This document shows, piece after piece, positions 49,250 through 58,857 of a stretch of 64,000 bases of DNA. Numbering within the stretch: the first letter of the stretch is position 1; every line of letters begins with the position of its first letter. The position numbers were made by a program, and so were the translations under genes. The stretch is from Thiocystis violascens (GTDB taxonomy: Bacteria; Pseudomonadota; Gammaproteobacteria; Chromatiales; Chromatiaceae), in the NCBI GenBank assembly GCA_020721065.1, contig DYNM01000010.1, positions 1 through 64,000 on the forward strand, given 5' to 3'. The notes under the pieces are model-generated. The model was not told where the DNA came from. It did no database searches and saw only the letters and a program-made list of their open reading frames with translations.

Positions 49250-51553
49250 ATGGGTTCAAAAATTTGCATATCGCGGAAATGGGCGGAGCAAGATTCGATC
49301 AATCTGCAAGCTGCCGAGCGCATAGGTTTATTGCATGACAAATTAAAAACAATCGGTTATGACGGTCATGCGTTGGAAGTATATTTAGTGCGGCTGGTGT
49401 TTTGTTTATTTGCCGAACACACCGGCATTTTTGCAGTCAATCAATTTCAAGATTTAATTGAGCAACGCACCGCTGAAGATGGACAAGATTTAGCGCAATG
49501 GCTGGCAAATTGTTTTGAAGTATTGAATACACCGCACGAAAACCGTTTCACTCTTCTTGATCCGCAGCTTGCCGCGTTTCGTTATATTAACGGTCAACTG
49601 TTTGCTGAACAATTGCCCACTGCTGCCTTTGATCGGGAAGTGCGCGAGCTTTTATTGGAAGGGTGCGCTTTGGATTGGGGGAGGATTTCACCTGCGATCT
49701 TTGGCGCTTTATTGCAATCGGTCATGGACGCTAAAAATCGCCGTCATCTGGGCGCACATTACACGTCAGAAACGAATATCTTAAAACTGATTAAACCGTT
49801 ATTTTTAGATGAACTACGAGCTGAATTTGAGCGCGTCAAACGGCAGAGCAAAAGCAATTTATTTGCGTTTCAAGAACAGCTCGCCAGCTTAAAATTCCTT
49901 GATCCAGCTTGCGGTTGCGGCAATTTTCTAGTCATCGTCTATCGGGAATTGCGCTTACTTGAATTGGAAGTGTTGCGGGTGCTGTTTGGCGCATCTAAAG
50001 ATTTATCCATTGGCGTTGAGCTTAACATTCGCTGCAATGTCAATCAGTTTTATGGCATTGAAATTGAGGAATTCCCGGCGCAAATTGCCCAAACCGCACT
50101 GTGGTTGACCGATCATCAAATGAATCAACTGGCATCTCAAGAATTCGGTAAAAGCTATTTACGGATTCCGCTCACGCATTCTGCAACAATTCGTCATGGC
50201 AATGCGCTACAGATTGATTGGCGTGAGGTGGTGCCGCCAACGGAATTAAATTACATTTTAGGGAATCCGCCGTTTATTGGTAAAGCCCATCAAACACCCG
50301 CGCAAAAACAGGATTTAGCGCAGGTTTTCCATGATATTAAAGGTGCGGGCGTTTTAGATTTTGTTGCCGCATGGTTTCGCAAAGCCGTTGATTATATGGC
50401 GGACAACTGCGCCGTAAAAACCGCATTTGTTGCAACAAATTCAATCAGTCAAGGTGAACAAGTCGGGCTGTTGTGGCCTGATTTATTAAAGCACGGAGTG
50501 AAAATTCATTTTGCCCATCGCACGTTTCATTGGTCAAACGAAGCAAAGAGCAATGCAACAGTGGAATGCGTGATCGTTGGTTTTGCATTGTGTGATATAA
50601 AAGAAAAACAACTCTTTGATTATAAAACAGTGCGATCTGCACCATACAAAGTTGCTGTCACTCGTATCAATCCTTATTTAGTTGATGCTCCAGATGTTGT
50701 TTTAACTCCCCTGCGCACTCTATTGTCTGCTGCGCCGCGTATTGTGTTTGGATCAATGCCTAACGATGGTGGGCATCTGCTGTTTTCTGAAGATGAAAAA
50801 GAGCAGTTTTTAATGCTGGAACCGCAAGCGACAGTATGGATACGTCCTTTTTCAATGGGCGATGATTTAATTAACGCAATTCCGCGTTATTGTTTATGGT
50901 TAGTTAATTGTCCGTTAAGCGAAATTAAACAACTGTCTGCGGTGATGGCGCGGATTGAAAAAGTACGCCAGCATCGTTGCAATAGTCAGCGGGTAACGAC
51001 CAATGCGTTGGCGAATTCTTCACATTTATTTGGCGAAATACGCCAGCCCATAACGCGCTATCTTGCGATTCCTTGTGTGTCATCCGAGCGCCGCGTGTAT
51101 ATTCCAATGCAATTTCTTCCAGCACATCATATCGCGGGGAATAAACTTGAGATGATTCCCAATGCGTCGAATTATCACTTTGGCATTTTAACGTCAATGA
51201 TGCACATGGCGTGGACGCGCACTGTTTGCGGTCGCCTTGGTAGCAGTTACAATTATTCAATCAATATCGTTTACAATAACTTTCCGTGGCCAGCATCAAT
51301 CACTCATCAACAGCAACAGCGCATTGAAACCGCAGCGCAAACAGTGCTGGACATTCGCAAGCAATTCCCAAACACGTCACTTGCTACACTATACGATCCA
51401 AATATCATGTCGCCGGAATTAGTCACAGCGCATCGTCAATTAGATCGTGCGGTCGATGCAGCGTATTCCAAACAGAAGTTTAGTGGCGACACCGAGCGCG
51501 TGGCTTTTCTATTCAAGCAGTATCAACAACTCATCGCATCCGTTGCTCCGTAA
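49250..51553 (+). CDS. Nuclease-less MmeI-like methyltransferase paralogue
   Basis: A 767-residue tandem paralogue. Residues 8-12 (SRKWA) match residues 16-20 of the first protein, and the next residue matches residue 152, so 131 residues that contain the whole D-x9-E-x-K nuclease are removed in frame. Residues 13-324 are almost identical to 152-463, including motifs X and I. From just before motif IV (ILGNPPFIGK) the two proteins diverge, so its target specificity should differ. The last part is near-identical again (HRQLDRAVDAAYSKQKFSGD). No clear Shine-Dalgarno precedes the ATG at 49250. It may be a functional orphan methyltransferase or a store of alternative specificity sequence. Confidence 0.85.
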   Translation: MGSKICISRKWAEQDSINLQAAERIGLLHDKLKTIGYDGHALEVYLVRLVFCLFAEHTGIFAVNQFQDLIEQRTAEDGQDLAQWLANCFEVLNTPHENRFTLLDPQLAAFRYINGQLFAEQLPTAAFDREVRELLLEGCALDWGRISPAIFGALLQSVMDAKNRRHLGAHYTSETNILKLIKPLFLDELRAEFERVKRQSKSNLFAFQEQLASLKFLDPACGCGNFLVIVYRELRLLELEVLRVLFGASKDLSIGVELNIRCNVNQFYGIEIEEFPAQIAQTALWLTDHQMNQLASQEFGKSYLRIPLTHSATIRHGNALQIDWREVVPPTELNYILGNPPFIGKAHQTPAQKQDLAQVFHDIKGAGVLDFVAAWFRKAVDYMADNCAVKTAFVATNSISQGEQVGLLWPDLLKHGVKIHFAHRTFHWSNEAKSNATVECVIVGFALCDIKEKQLFDYKTVRSAPYKVAVTRINPYLVDAPDVVLTPLRTLLSAAPRIVFGSMPNDGGHLLFSEDEKEQFLMLEPQATVWIRPFSMGDDLINAIPRYCLWLVNCPLSEIKQLSAVMARIEKVRQHRCNSQRVTTNALANSSHLFGEIRQPITRYLAIPCVSSERRVYIPMQFLPAHHIAGNKLEMIPNASNYHFGILTSMMHMAWTRTVCGRLGSSYNYSINIVYNNFPWPASITHQQQQRIETAAQTVLDIRKQFPNTSLATLYDPNIMSPELVTAHRQLDRAVDAAYSKQKFSGDTERVAFLFKQYQQLIASVAP

Positions 51554-51720
51554 AAGCGACAACGCCGGAAATGGGTTTAATCAGATTTTTATTGATTGCG
51601 GTTGACAGTTTTTAATAAGTGTGGTCTTCTATATCTCAGGTGCTTCAGACACACCGACTAGCGTTATCCGCACACGAAAGTTAGCGGTTTTATTGACACT
51701 AACTTGATTGCGTAACACGA
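51554..51720. other. Spacer before the rha leader
   Basis: No gene is visible. A TTGACA at 51602-51607 and another at 51693-51698 could be -35 elements, but no good -10 box stands at the expected spacing for either one. Confidence 0.4.
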
Positions 51721-51866
51721 CACCACGATTAAAGCATATCGTGGGGGTGCGGTGAAATAAGGAGAGCAATCTCACGAATAAACCCGCCGTCTAGTCGCGG
51801 TCTGAAGCCCCTACGGGATGCCCAATTTTTGGGTGATGTATCACTTCAGAAAATCGACTAGGAGAG
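51721..51866 (+). ncRNA. Structured leader RNA upstream of rha, possibly C4-like
   Basis: Several stems can form in 146 nt: CCACGAT / ATCGTGG (51723-51744), GAGA-GCAA-TCTC with a GNRA-type loop (51762-51773), and a long-range two-part helix CTAGTCG...TCTGAAG (51791-51807) with CTTCAGA...CGACTAG (51844-51861). Inside the latter are CCC-CTAC-GGG (51808-51817) and CCCAA-TTT-TTGGG (51821-51833). The outer helix reaches into the AGGAG Shine-Dalgarno at 51860-51864, so it can mask translation of rha. Phage antirepressor genes are known to be controlled by C4 antisense RNAs of this kind; membership here is inference. Confidence 0.55.
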
Positions 51867-51873
51867 CCTTTTT

Positions 51874-52731
51874 ATGGCCTCGCAAAATCATTCCCTTCCG
51901 TCATCTGTCACGATGACATCCCGCGAGATTGCGGAATTGACAGGCAAGCAGCACGGGCACGTCATGCGCGATATTCGCAACATGATGGCACAACTTCACG
52001 GCGGTAAATCGGAAGACTTCTTGCCGGAAAAATATCTTAAAAATCAAGGCAATCCTGCTTTGGATGCTGGATTTTCGGCGGCTTTGTTTGGTATAAATAA
52101 CGCTGGACAACCCATATACGAATACCTGCTCAACAAGGATCATACCCTGACTTTATTGACTGGTTATGATGTCAAGGCGCGATTCAAAGTAATACAACGC
52201 TGGCAGGAACTCGAAGCCGCATTATCAACTCCATCGCAAGCACCTTCTCAATACGTTACTTCCGCATTGCCGTATGCACCGGCATTTGAGATTCAAATTG
52301 CGGAATCCGCTGCAAGAATTCTGCGCATATCAGATACCAGCAAGATTCGGATGTTGACCAAGATTGCTGAGAGCGAAAACATCAATCCGAATTTCCTGCC
52401 TGCTTATGTTGATGAACCATTGGTGAAAGCCATTACTACGCTATTGAAAGAAATGGATCATCCACTCGGTCATCATGTCGCCAGCGTTGTGAATCCAACA
52501 CTTGAGAAATTGGGTATTCTGGAACATCTTTCACGCAAAGGGCGCGGTAATGAGATTAAGCGATTTTGGAATCTCACTGCTGAGGGTTTGCAATACGGGC
52601 GCAATGAAACCAGCCCGAATAATCCCCGCGAGACGCAACCGCTGTTTTTTGTGGATCGTTTTCCCGAATTATTGCAGCGGCTGGAGACATTTATTACTGA
52701 CCACGCGCTGCTGACTATCAACCCGCAATAA
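51874..52731 (+). CDS. Rha-family phage regulatory protein
   Basis: A 285-residue protein with an N-terminal pRha domain: VTMTSREIAELTGKQHGHVM, then YLLNKDHTLTLLTGYDVKARFKVI around residues 88-111. Rha proteins are phage-encoded regulators that interfere with or substitute for lysogeny control. The C-terminal half (from ~130) is not a known domain to me; it includes a helical, winged-helix-like stretch (ILEHLSRKGRGNEIKRFWN). No integrase, capsid or replication genes are nearby, so it is a solitary remnant or a domesticated regulator. Confidence 0.85.
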   Translation: MASQNHSLPSSVTMTSREIAELTGKQHGHVMRDIRNMMAQLHGGKSEDFLPEKYLKNQGNPALDAGFSAALFGINNAGQPIYEYLLNKDHTLTLLTGYDVKARFKVIQRWQELEAALSTPSQAPSQYVTSALPYAPAFEIQIAESAARILRISDTSKIRMLTKIAESENINPNFLPAYVDEPLVKAITTLLKEMDHPLGHHVASVVNPTLEKLGILEHLSRKGRGNEIKRFWNLTAEGLQYGRNETSPNNPRETQPLFFVDRFPELLQRLETFITDHALLTINPQ

Positions 52732-52745
52732 CGCAACGGCGCTAT

Positions 52746-52786
52746 AAAAAACCCGCTCCCAATTGACTTGGTGAGCGGGTTTTTTT
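52746..52786 (+). terminator. Rho-independent terminator after rha
   Basis: AACCCGCTC pairs with GAGCGGGTT, extended by CCAA / TTGG inside, and is followed by a run of seven T. A strong terminator about 20 bp after the rha stop. Confidence 0.92.
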
Positions 52787-52899
52787 ATGTATTTTATTGC
52801 GCTGAATGCTACAAAAAATCCGAACTTTATAACCGTGTAACTTATGCAAGCATTAAAAGTCATGCCACAGTGCAATAACCGCTTGCGCCAATGATTGAT

Positions 52900-53121
52900 T
52901 CAGCGGTCTCTAATAATCGTTTCCCGGTCTGCTTGATAACGATCATAATTTTGTTCCTCAATCAAACCTAAACAGCTCTGTCTTGCGCTGGAGCTTTCAA
53001 GTTTATAACAATCCTGTTTTTGCATTCCCTTAATGCCCTCAAACCAATTGCGGGAAGTGCAGCCATATACATTGCAACACACACATCCGCCGAATAAAAT
53101 AACTAACAGTCGTTTGCGCAT
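52900..53121 (-). CDS. Small probable lipoprotein
   Basis: A 73-residue protein with a lipoprotein-like signal (MRKRLLVILFGG, then NVYGC around residue 21). The box VYGC deviates from the canonical LxGC, so lipidation is not certain. The mature part is short, with three Cys and an acidic, Tyr/Arg-rich end. No family recognised. It faces towards the rha terminator and stands alone. Confidence 0.55.
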   Translation of the reverse strand: MRKRLLVILFGGCVCCNVYGCTSRNWFEGIKGMQKQDCYKLESSSARQSCLGLIEEQNYDRYQADRETIIRDR

Positions 53122-53364
53122 TGTTTTTATTCCTAGATTATTTTTGTGGACATTTCCCGCTCAATAGTCAATCTAGCATAATTCGGCGCATCATCGCCGC
53201 CGCCCGCATTGATCCCACGCCATCCAGCTCCGTTCGGGACATTCTGGACTGCTAATCACTAGACAAGATTGCGTAATATCCGCACAATTCGCCGCGATTT
53301 GCCGCTGTTCCCTGTGAACCAGCGCCCACCTCCCACCCGCAACCCTTTTGGATAGGCAACCGTG

Positions 53365-53826
53365 ATGGCCACAATCTTGGTTTTGAATGGGCCGAATTTA
53401 AATCTGCTCGGCACCCGTGAACCGGGACATTATGGACAGACCACGCTGACTGATATTCACCACGAATTGATGCAGATGGCAGAAGCCGCTGGTTTTTCAC
53501 TCGCGTTTATTCAAAGTAATGCTGAACATATCTTGATTGAAACAATTCATCGTGCGCGTGCCGATGGAGTGCAGTTTATCCTATTTAATCCCGCCGCTTT
53601 CACCCATACCAGCATCGCCCTCCGCGATGCTTTGCTTGCCGTTGCATTACCCTTCATTGAAGTACATTTATCTAATGTGTACGCCCGCGAGTCATTCCGC
53701 ACGCACTCTTATTTTTCAGATATTGCAGTGGGTGTTATTAGCGGACTCGGTGCTGAAGGTTATGCGTTGGCGTTACGCGCTGCGCTCTCGCGTTTAGCGC
53801 ATATTGATACGAATGAGAACCCATGA
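53365..53826 (+). CDS. aroQ: 3-dehydroquinate dehydratase, type II
   Basis: A 153-residue enzyme of the shikimate pathway. Motifs: [20 protein letters not shown] (active-site Tyr), [32 protein letters not shown] and [20 protein letters not shown] with the catalytic His and Arg. The aroQ-accB-accC order is common in Proteobacteria. The ATG at 53365 is used (GTG 53362 possible). Confidence 0.96.
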   Translation: MATILVLNGPNLNLLGTREPGHYGQTTLTDIHHELMQMAEAAGFSLAFIQSNAEHILIETIHRARADGVQFILFNPAAFTHTSIALRDALLAVALPFIEVHLSNVYARESFRTHSYFSDIAVGVISGLGAEGYALALRAALSRLAHIDTNENP

Positions 53827-53828
53827 TT

Positions 53829-54290
53829 ATGGACATCCGCAAGGTCAAAAAACTGATTGAACTCTTGGAGCAATCCGATGTAGCAGAGATCGAAATTCAC
53901 GAAGGTGAAGAATCAGTGCGAATTAGTCGCTATTCCGCGACATCACCGGCGTATTACATGCCACAAGGTGCGCCCATGCCGCCGTCAGCACCAGCGGTTG
54001 CTCCGGTTCCAACCGCGCCACAACCCACTGATGACGATCCATTAGCCGGATTAGATCGGGAAATTGTGCGTTCGCCAATGGTTGGCACCTTTTATCGTGC
54101 TCCATCACCGGGCGCAAAACCTTTTATTGAAGAAGGGTTAACAGTCAAGGCTGGCGATACGCTGTGCATTATTGAAGCAATGAAAATTCTCAATCAAATT
54201 GAATGCGAGCAGGCCGGCACCGTAAAACGCATTTTAGTCGAAAACGGACAGCCAGTTGAATACAATCAACCGCTGTTTGTGATTGAATAA
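53829..54290 (+). CDS. accB: Biotin carboxyl carrier protein of acetyl-CoA carboxylase
   Basis: A 153-residue carrier. The start [16 protein letters not shown] and the GEESVRISR motif match E. coli AccB. A Pro/Ala-rich linker leads to the biotinyl domain with the biotin lysine in [11 protein letters not shown]. An in-frame ATG at 53823 overlaps the aroQ stop and is an alternative start. Confidence 0.95.
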   Translation: MDIRKVKKLIELLEQSDVAEIEIHEGEESVRISRYSATSPAYYMPQGAPMPPSAPAVAPVPTAPQPTDDDPLAGLDREIVRSPMVGTFYRAPSPGAKPFIEEGLTVKAGDTLCIIEAMKILNQIECEQAGTVKRILVENGQPVEYNQPLFVIE

Positions 54291-54368
54291 AAAAGCACAC
54301 TATCTCGGCGTTTGCACTTGCTGCAAACGCTCCTTCCTTTTCTTAAAGATGTCCTCCTCATGGCTGCA

Positions 54369-55709
54369 ATGATTGAGAAGATTCTAATTGCCAATCGCGG
54401 TGAAATTGCGCTGCGCATTTTACGCGCCTGCCGCGAACTTGGCATCAAAACAGTCGCGGTTCATTCCGAAGCGGATCGGGATTTGAAGCACGTTTTATTA
54501 GCAGATGAGTCGGTGTGTATTGGGCCGGCGTCTTCGCTGCACAGTTATCTTAATGTACCGGCATTGATTAGTGCCGCCGAGGTGACTGATACAGTTGCTA
54601 TTCATCCGGGCTATGGGTTTTTATCGGAAAACGCAGATTTTGCGGAGCGTGTGGAACGTTCTGGTTTTATTTTCATTGGTCCGCGCCCGGAAACCATTCG
54701 CTTAATGGGCGATAAGGTTTCCGCGATTGCTGCGATGAAAGCGGCGGGGGTGCCGTGCGTTCCCGGCTCAGATGGGCCGATTGATGAGAATAAAAAACGC
54801 ACATTGGAATTAGCGCGGGAGATTGGGTATCCCATTATTATTAAATCGTCGGGTGGCGGTGGCGGACGTGGAATGCGGGTGGTGCATTCAGAAGCGACAT
54901 TGCTCAATGCGATTTCCTTAACTAAGGCGGAAGCAGCGGCGGCATTTAATAATGATATGGTGTATATGGAAAAGTATTTGGAGAATCCACGCCATATTGA
55001 GTTTCAAATTCTTGCCGATCAAATGGGAAACGCAATTCATCTCGGTGAACGTGATTGTTCTATGCAGCGCCGTCATCAAAAGGTAGTTGAAGAAGCGCCA
55101 GCACCCGGCCTCACACCGGAGCAACGCGCTACAATTGGTGAACGTTGCGCGGAAGCGTGTCGCAGCATCGGTTATCGCGGCGCGGGTACCTTTGAGTTTT
55201 TGTATGAAAACGGCCAGTTTTATTTCATTGAGATGAATACGCGGGTGCAGGTTGAGCATCCAGTGACGGAAATGGTGACTGGAGTTGACATTGTAAAAGA
55301 ACAGATTTTAATTGCGGCGGGTGAGCCATTGCGTTATGCACAAAAAGATATTGTGTGGCGGGGTCATGCGATTGAATGCCGGATTAACGCGGAGGATTCG
55401 GAAACCTTTATGCCGTGTCCGGGTAAGATCACCGATTTTCATGCGCCCGGTGGTCCCGGTGTGCGGTTAGAAACGCACATTTATTCTGGTTATACTGTGC
55501 CGCGTTATTATGATTCGATGATTGGAAAGTTAATTACACACGGTGAAGATCGTCAATCCGCAATTGCGCGAATGAATAATGCTTTGCGGGAAACGGTGAT
55601 TGAAGGCATCAATACCAACATTAAATTGCAACGCGCTATTTTACGCGATGGAGCATTTCTCGCTGGCGGTGCTAACATTCATTATCTCGAAAAGAAATTA
55701 GGGATGTAA
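54369..55709 (+). CDS. accC: Biotin carboxylase of acetyl-CoA carboxylase
   Basis: A 446-residue ATP-grasp enzyme that carboxylates biotin on AccB, the first step of fatty acid synthesis. Motifs: [30 protein letters not shown], the ATP-grasp glycine loop [33 protein letters not shown] and [15 protein letters not shown]. An ATG at 54360 is an alternative start. accA and accD are not in the window. Confidence 0.96.
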   Translation: MIEKILIANRGEIALRILRACRELGIKTVAVHSEADRDLKHVLLADESVCIGPASSLHSYLNVPALISAAEVTDTVAIHPGYGFLSENADFAERVERSGFIFIGPRPETIRLMGDKVSAIAAMKAAGVPCVPGSDGPIDENKKRTLELAREIGYPIIIKSSGGGGGRGMRVVHSEATLLNAISLTKAEAAAAFNNDMVYMEKYLENPRHIEFQILADQMGNAIHLGERDCSMQRRHQKVVEEAPAPGLTPEQRATIGERCAEACRSIGYRGAGTFEFLYENGQFYFIEMNTRVQVEHPVTEMVTGVDIVKEQILIAAGEPLRYAQKDIVWRGHAIECRINAEDSETFMPCPGKITDFHAPGGPGVRLETHIYSGYTVPRYYDSMIGKLITHGEDRQSAIARMNNALRETVIEGINTNIKLQRAILRDGAFLAGGANIHYLEKKLGM

Positions 55710-55718
55710 TTGTTATTT

Positions 55719-56603
55719 ATGCCTTGGTTACAACTGTCATTGACGGTGCCACGCGAGCACGCGGAAACCACTGCGCTCAATTTGGAATTGGCGGGGGCAT
55801 TGTCCGTCACGTTGAGCGATGCGGGCGATGAGCCGCAGCTCGAACCTGCGCCGGGCGCAACGCCGCTGTGGTCACAAGTGACGCTGTTGGCGTTGTTTGA
55901 TTGCGATCCAGAGTCGCAGGCGGTGGTGGAACGGTTGGCGCTGGCGTTGGCGGCGCAGCCCGGTGCTGCGCCGAACATTGCGCGGATTGAAGATCAGGTG
56001 TGGGAGCGGGTGTGGCTCGATACGTTTAAGCCGACGCGCTTTGGGCAGCGGCTGTGGGTGTGTCCGCACGGGCAAGCGCCAGCGGAGCCGGATGCGATCA
56101 TCGTGGCGTTAGACCCCGGCTTGGCGTTTGGCACCGGTCATCACGCGACGACGGCGCTGTGTTTGGAGTGGCTGGACGGGGCGGCATTGGCGGGCGCGAC
56201 GGTGCTGGATTACGGCTGCGGCTCGGGCATTTTGGCGATTGCTGCCTTAAAACTCGGCGCGGCGCGAGCTATCGCAGTCGATCACGATCCGCAGGCGTTG
56301 ACGGCCACGCGAGATAACGCGCAGGCCAACGGCGTGGCGGCGCAGTTGACGGTCTGTACACCCGAAGAACTGACCACGCCGCCGGTGGATTTTGTGTGCG
56401 CCAACATTCTCGCCGAACCATTGGTCACGCTCGCTCCGCGTCTTATTGGGCTATTGCGCCCGACTGGTCAGCTCGCGTTGTCGGGCATTCTCACCACGCA
56501 GGTGGCGCAGGTGAGTGCTGCGTATGCCGCACAGATTGCACTCGCGCCGGTGCGGGAGCGGGAAGACTGGGCGTTGCTGTGCGGGTACAAAAAACCGTGC
56601 TGA
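55719..56603 (+). CDS. prmA: Ribosomal protein L11 methyltransferase
   Basis: A 294-residue methyltransferase that trimethylates L11. The SAM-binding motif is LDYGCGSGILAIAALKLGA, with DPGLAFGTGHHATTALCLEWL upstream and FVCANILAEPL (motif IV region) downstream. It follows accC by nine bases, a common gammaproteobacterial arrangement. An in-frame TTG at 55710 is less likely as start. Confidence 0.94.
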   Translation: MPWLQLSLTVPREHAETTALNLELAGALSVTLSDAGDEPQLEPAPGATPLWSQVTLLALFDCDPESQAVVERLALALAAQPGAAPNIARIEDQVWERVWLDTFKPTRFGQRLWVCPHGQAPAEPDAIIVALDPGLAFGTGHHATTALCLEWLDGAALAGATVLDYGCGSGILAIAALKLGAARAIAVDHDPQALTATRDNAQANGVAAQLTVCTPEELTTPPVDFVCANILAEPLVTLAPRLIGLLRPTGQLALSGILTTQVAQVSAAYAAQIALAPVREREDWALLCGYKKPC

Positions 56604-57625
56604 CTTCTGCCACCCCGCGCCAGCTCGGCACGTCACCCACCACGCTCACCCCGGACGACGCTGCGCAATTGCAAACGCTGGGGCGAGCGGTGATTACGAC
56701 TGAAGCTGCCGCTGTCGCCGCGCTCGCTGACCGGATTGATGCCGCTTTTGTCGCTGCCTGCTGCTATGTGCTGGCGTGTGACGGGCGGATCGTCGTGTTA
56801 GGCATGGGCAAATCCGGGCACATCGGCGGCAAGATCGCGGCGACCTTGGCGAGCACCGGCACTCCCGCTTTTTTCGTTCACCCCGGCGAAGCCAGTCACG
56901 GCGATCTGGGCATGATCACGCCCCGCGACGTGGTGCTTGCCATTTCCAACTCCGGTGAAACTGCCGAATTGCTCACGCTGTTACCGCGCTTAAAACGGCT
57001 CGGCGTGCCGCTGATCACGCTGACCGGTCGCCCGGACTCCACGCTGGCGCGTGAAGCTGCCGCCACGCTCGATATCAGCGTCACCAGCGAAGCCTGCCCA
57101 CTGGGACTCGCGCCGACTGCGAGCACGACGGCGGCGCTGGCGATGGGAGATGCGTTGGCGATTGCGGTGCTGGAACAGCGCGGCTTCACCGCTGATGATT
57201 TCGCTCGTTCGCATCCGGCCGGAAGTTTGGGTCGCCGTTTGCTGCTGCACGTCAGCGATGTGATGCACCGTGATGAGCGGGTGCCGGTGGTGACGAGTGG
57301 CACGGGGTTGTTGCTGACGTTGCTGGAAATGTCGCGCCAAGGGCTGGGCATGAGCGCGGTGATTGATGGCAACGGCGTGGTGATTGGCGTATTCACCGAT
57401 GGCGATTTACGGCGGACGCTGGATCGTGGGCTGCCGGTGCAGGAAACGGTGATTGATGCGGTGATGACGCGCCCGGGTGCCACCATCGCTGCGGAGGCGC
57501 TGGCAGTGGAGGCGCTGCAACTCATGGAAGCCAAAGCAATCAACGGGTTATTGGTCGTCGATGCGGAGCGGCGGCTGGTGGGGGCGCTGAATATGCACGA
57601 TTTACTGCGGGCGGGCGTCGTCTGA
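56597..57625 (+). CDS. kdsD: D-arabinose-5-phosphate isomerase
   Basis: A ~342-residue KpsF/GutQ-family enzyme that makes arabinose 5-phosphate, the precursor of Kdo in LPS. The SIS domain contains GMGKSGHIGGKIAATLASTG and ISNSGETAELLTL; the later SHPAGSLGRRLLLHVSDVM motif and two CBS domains complete it. The proposed GTG at 56597 overlaps the prmA stop; a GTG at 56579 is also possible. kdsC follows. Confidence 0.92.
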   Translation: MLTSATPRQLGTSPTTLTPDDAAQLQTLGRAVITTEAAAVAALADRIDAAFVAACCYVLACDGRIVVLGMGKSGHIGGKIAATLASTGTPAFFVHPGEASHGDLGMITPRDVVLAISNSGETAELLTLLPRLKRLGVPLITLTGRPDSTLAREAAATLDISVTSEACPLGLAPTASTTAALAMGDALAIAVLEQRGFTADDFARSHPAGSLGRRLLLHVSDVMHRDERVPVVTSGTGLLLTLLEMSRQGLGMSAVIDGNGVVIGVFTDGDLRRTLDRGLPVQETVIDAVMTRPGATIAAEALAVEALQLMEAKAINGLLVVDAERRLVGALNMHDLLRAGVV

Positions 57626-57688
57626 AAACCGACAACGTAATCAACAGTTTAACCACACTTTCATCATCAACTTTTAGGTTATCACGGT

Positions 57689-58210
57689 ATGGCTACTTTG
57701 CTCGAACGCGCTGCCCACATTCGTTTGGTGATCTTTGATGTTGACGGGGTGCTGACTGACGGCAGCCTGTTTCTCGGTGACGATGGTCAGGAATACAAGG
57801 CGTTCAATTCCCGCGACGGGCTGGGCATGGTGCTGTTGCAAAGTACCGGCGTGCGGCTGGCGGTGATTACCGGGCGCACCTCGCAGGTGGTGCAGCGGCG
57901 CATGGCGAGCCTTGGCATTACCGAGGTCTATCAGGGCTATCAAGACAAATTGCCGGCGTATGCGGAGTTGAAGCAGAAGCTGGCACTGACCGATGCAGCG
58001 ATTGCCTATGTTGGTGATGACGTGGTGGATTTGCCGATCATGCGGCAGGTCGGGTTGGCAATTGCGGTGAGCGATGCTCATCCGCGAGTGCAGGAACAGG
58101 CGCATCTGCGTACCAAAGCTGCCGGTGGACGCGGCGCAGCGCGGGAAGTGTGCGAATTGATTTTATCGGCGCAGGGCAATTTAGAGCGGGTGATGGGACG
58201 ATTTGGTTGA
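57689..58210 (+). CDS. kdsC: 3-deoxy-D-manno-octulosonate 8-phosphate phosphatase
   Basis: A 173-residue HAD phosphatase producing Kdo. The nucleophile motif is IFDVDGVLTDGSL, then FNSRDGLGM, VITGRTS and VGDDVVDLPIM. Type C0 HAD without a cap, as usual for KdsC. Order kdsD-kdsC-lptC-lptA-lptB matches E. coli. Confidence 0.95.
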   Translation: MATLLERAAHIRLVIFDVDGVLTDGSLFLGDDGQEYKAFNSRDGLGMVLLQSTGVRLAVITGRTSQVVQRRMASLGITEVYQGYQDKLPAYAELKQKLALTDAAIAYVGDDVVDLPIMRQVGLAIAVSDAHPRVQEQAHLRTKAAGGRGAAREVCELILSAQGNLERVMGRFG

Positions 58211-58227
58211 ATCAGCGCCAGCAGCGC

Positions 58228-58857
58228 ATGTTGCATTTTTCCCACTTTCATCTGCCGAGCGTCACCCCGCGCCAGCTCGTGTTAGCAACGGGCTTTGCCA
58301 TGAGCGGCGGCTGGGCGTGGTGGCATCTGCACACCGTGCCAGCACCCGTCACTGCGCCGCCGCGCCCACGCTTGCCCGATCATCACATCTGGCAACTCAC
58401 GGCCGTAGAAACCGACGCCAACGGACAGCCGCAGCGTCAGTTGTCAGTCAGTCAAGTGCAGCATTTTGTCGCTGAAAATCTCTCCGAATTGACCCAACCC
58501 CGCGTCACTTTGCTACACGCGACCGATGGCAAATGGACGGCGCGAGCGGATCAAGGGCTGATTTTTCAAAGCGGGGCGCAGATACGCTTGTTGGGTAATG
58601 TCGAAATCAATCGCGCCGCCGTTGCGCACCAGCGTCCGCTGCAATTGTTCACCACGCAGCTTGATCTGTGGCGCGAGCAGGCGCTGGCGGCAACTGAGCA
58701 GCCGGTGCGCATCATCAGCGGCGCTGACACGCTGACGGCTCCGACGCTGCAACTGTGGTACGCGCACCCGGCGCGGCTGACGTTTCACGGACGCACCCAG
58801 CTTCAAATCACGCCTGCTGCCGCGCCAGCGCCGCCATCTGGAGGATCGCCGTTGTGA
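58228..58857 (+). CDS. lptC: LPS export protein LptC
   Basis: A ~209-residue bitopic membrane protein. An N-terminal hydrophobic stretch (LVLATGFAMSGGWAWWHLH) is followed by the beta-jellyroll LptC domain, which passes LPS from LptB2FG to LptA. Sequence similarity is modest, as usual for LptC; order gives most support. Start: ATG 58228, or TTG at 58207, which overlaps the kdsC stop and has GGGACGA upstream. Confidence 0.86.
   Translation: MLHFSHFHLPSVTPRQLVLATGFAMSGGWAWWHLHTVPAPVTAPPRPRLPDHHIWQLTAVETDANGQPQRQLSVSQVQHFVAENLSELTQPRVTLLHATDGKWTARADQGLIFQSGAQIRLLGNVEINRAAVAHQRPLQLFTTQLDLWREQALAATEQPVRIISGADTLTAPTLQLWYAHPARLTFHGRTQLQITPAAAPAPPSGGSPL

Noticed and set aside
51554..52790. Prophage remnant
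   Set aside because: Only the rha gene and its leader have a phage character; no integrase, attachment repeats, structural or replication genes were found around it.
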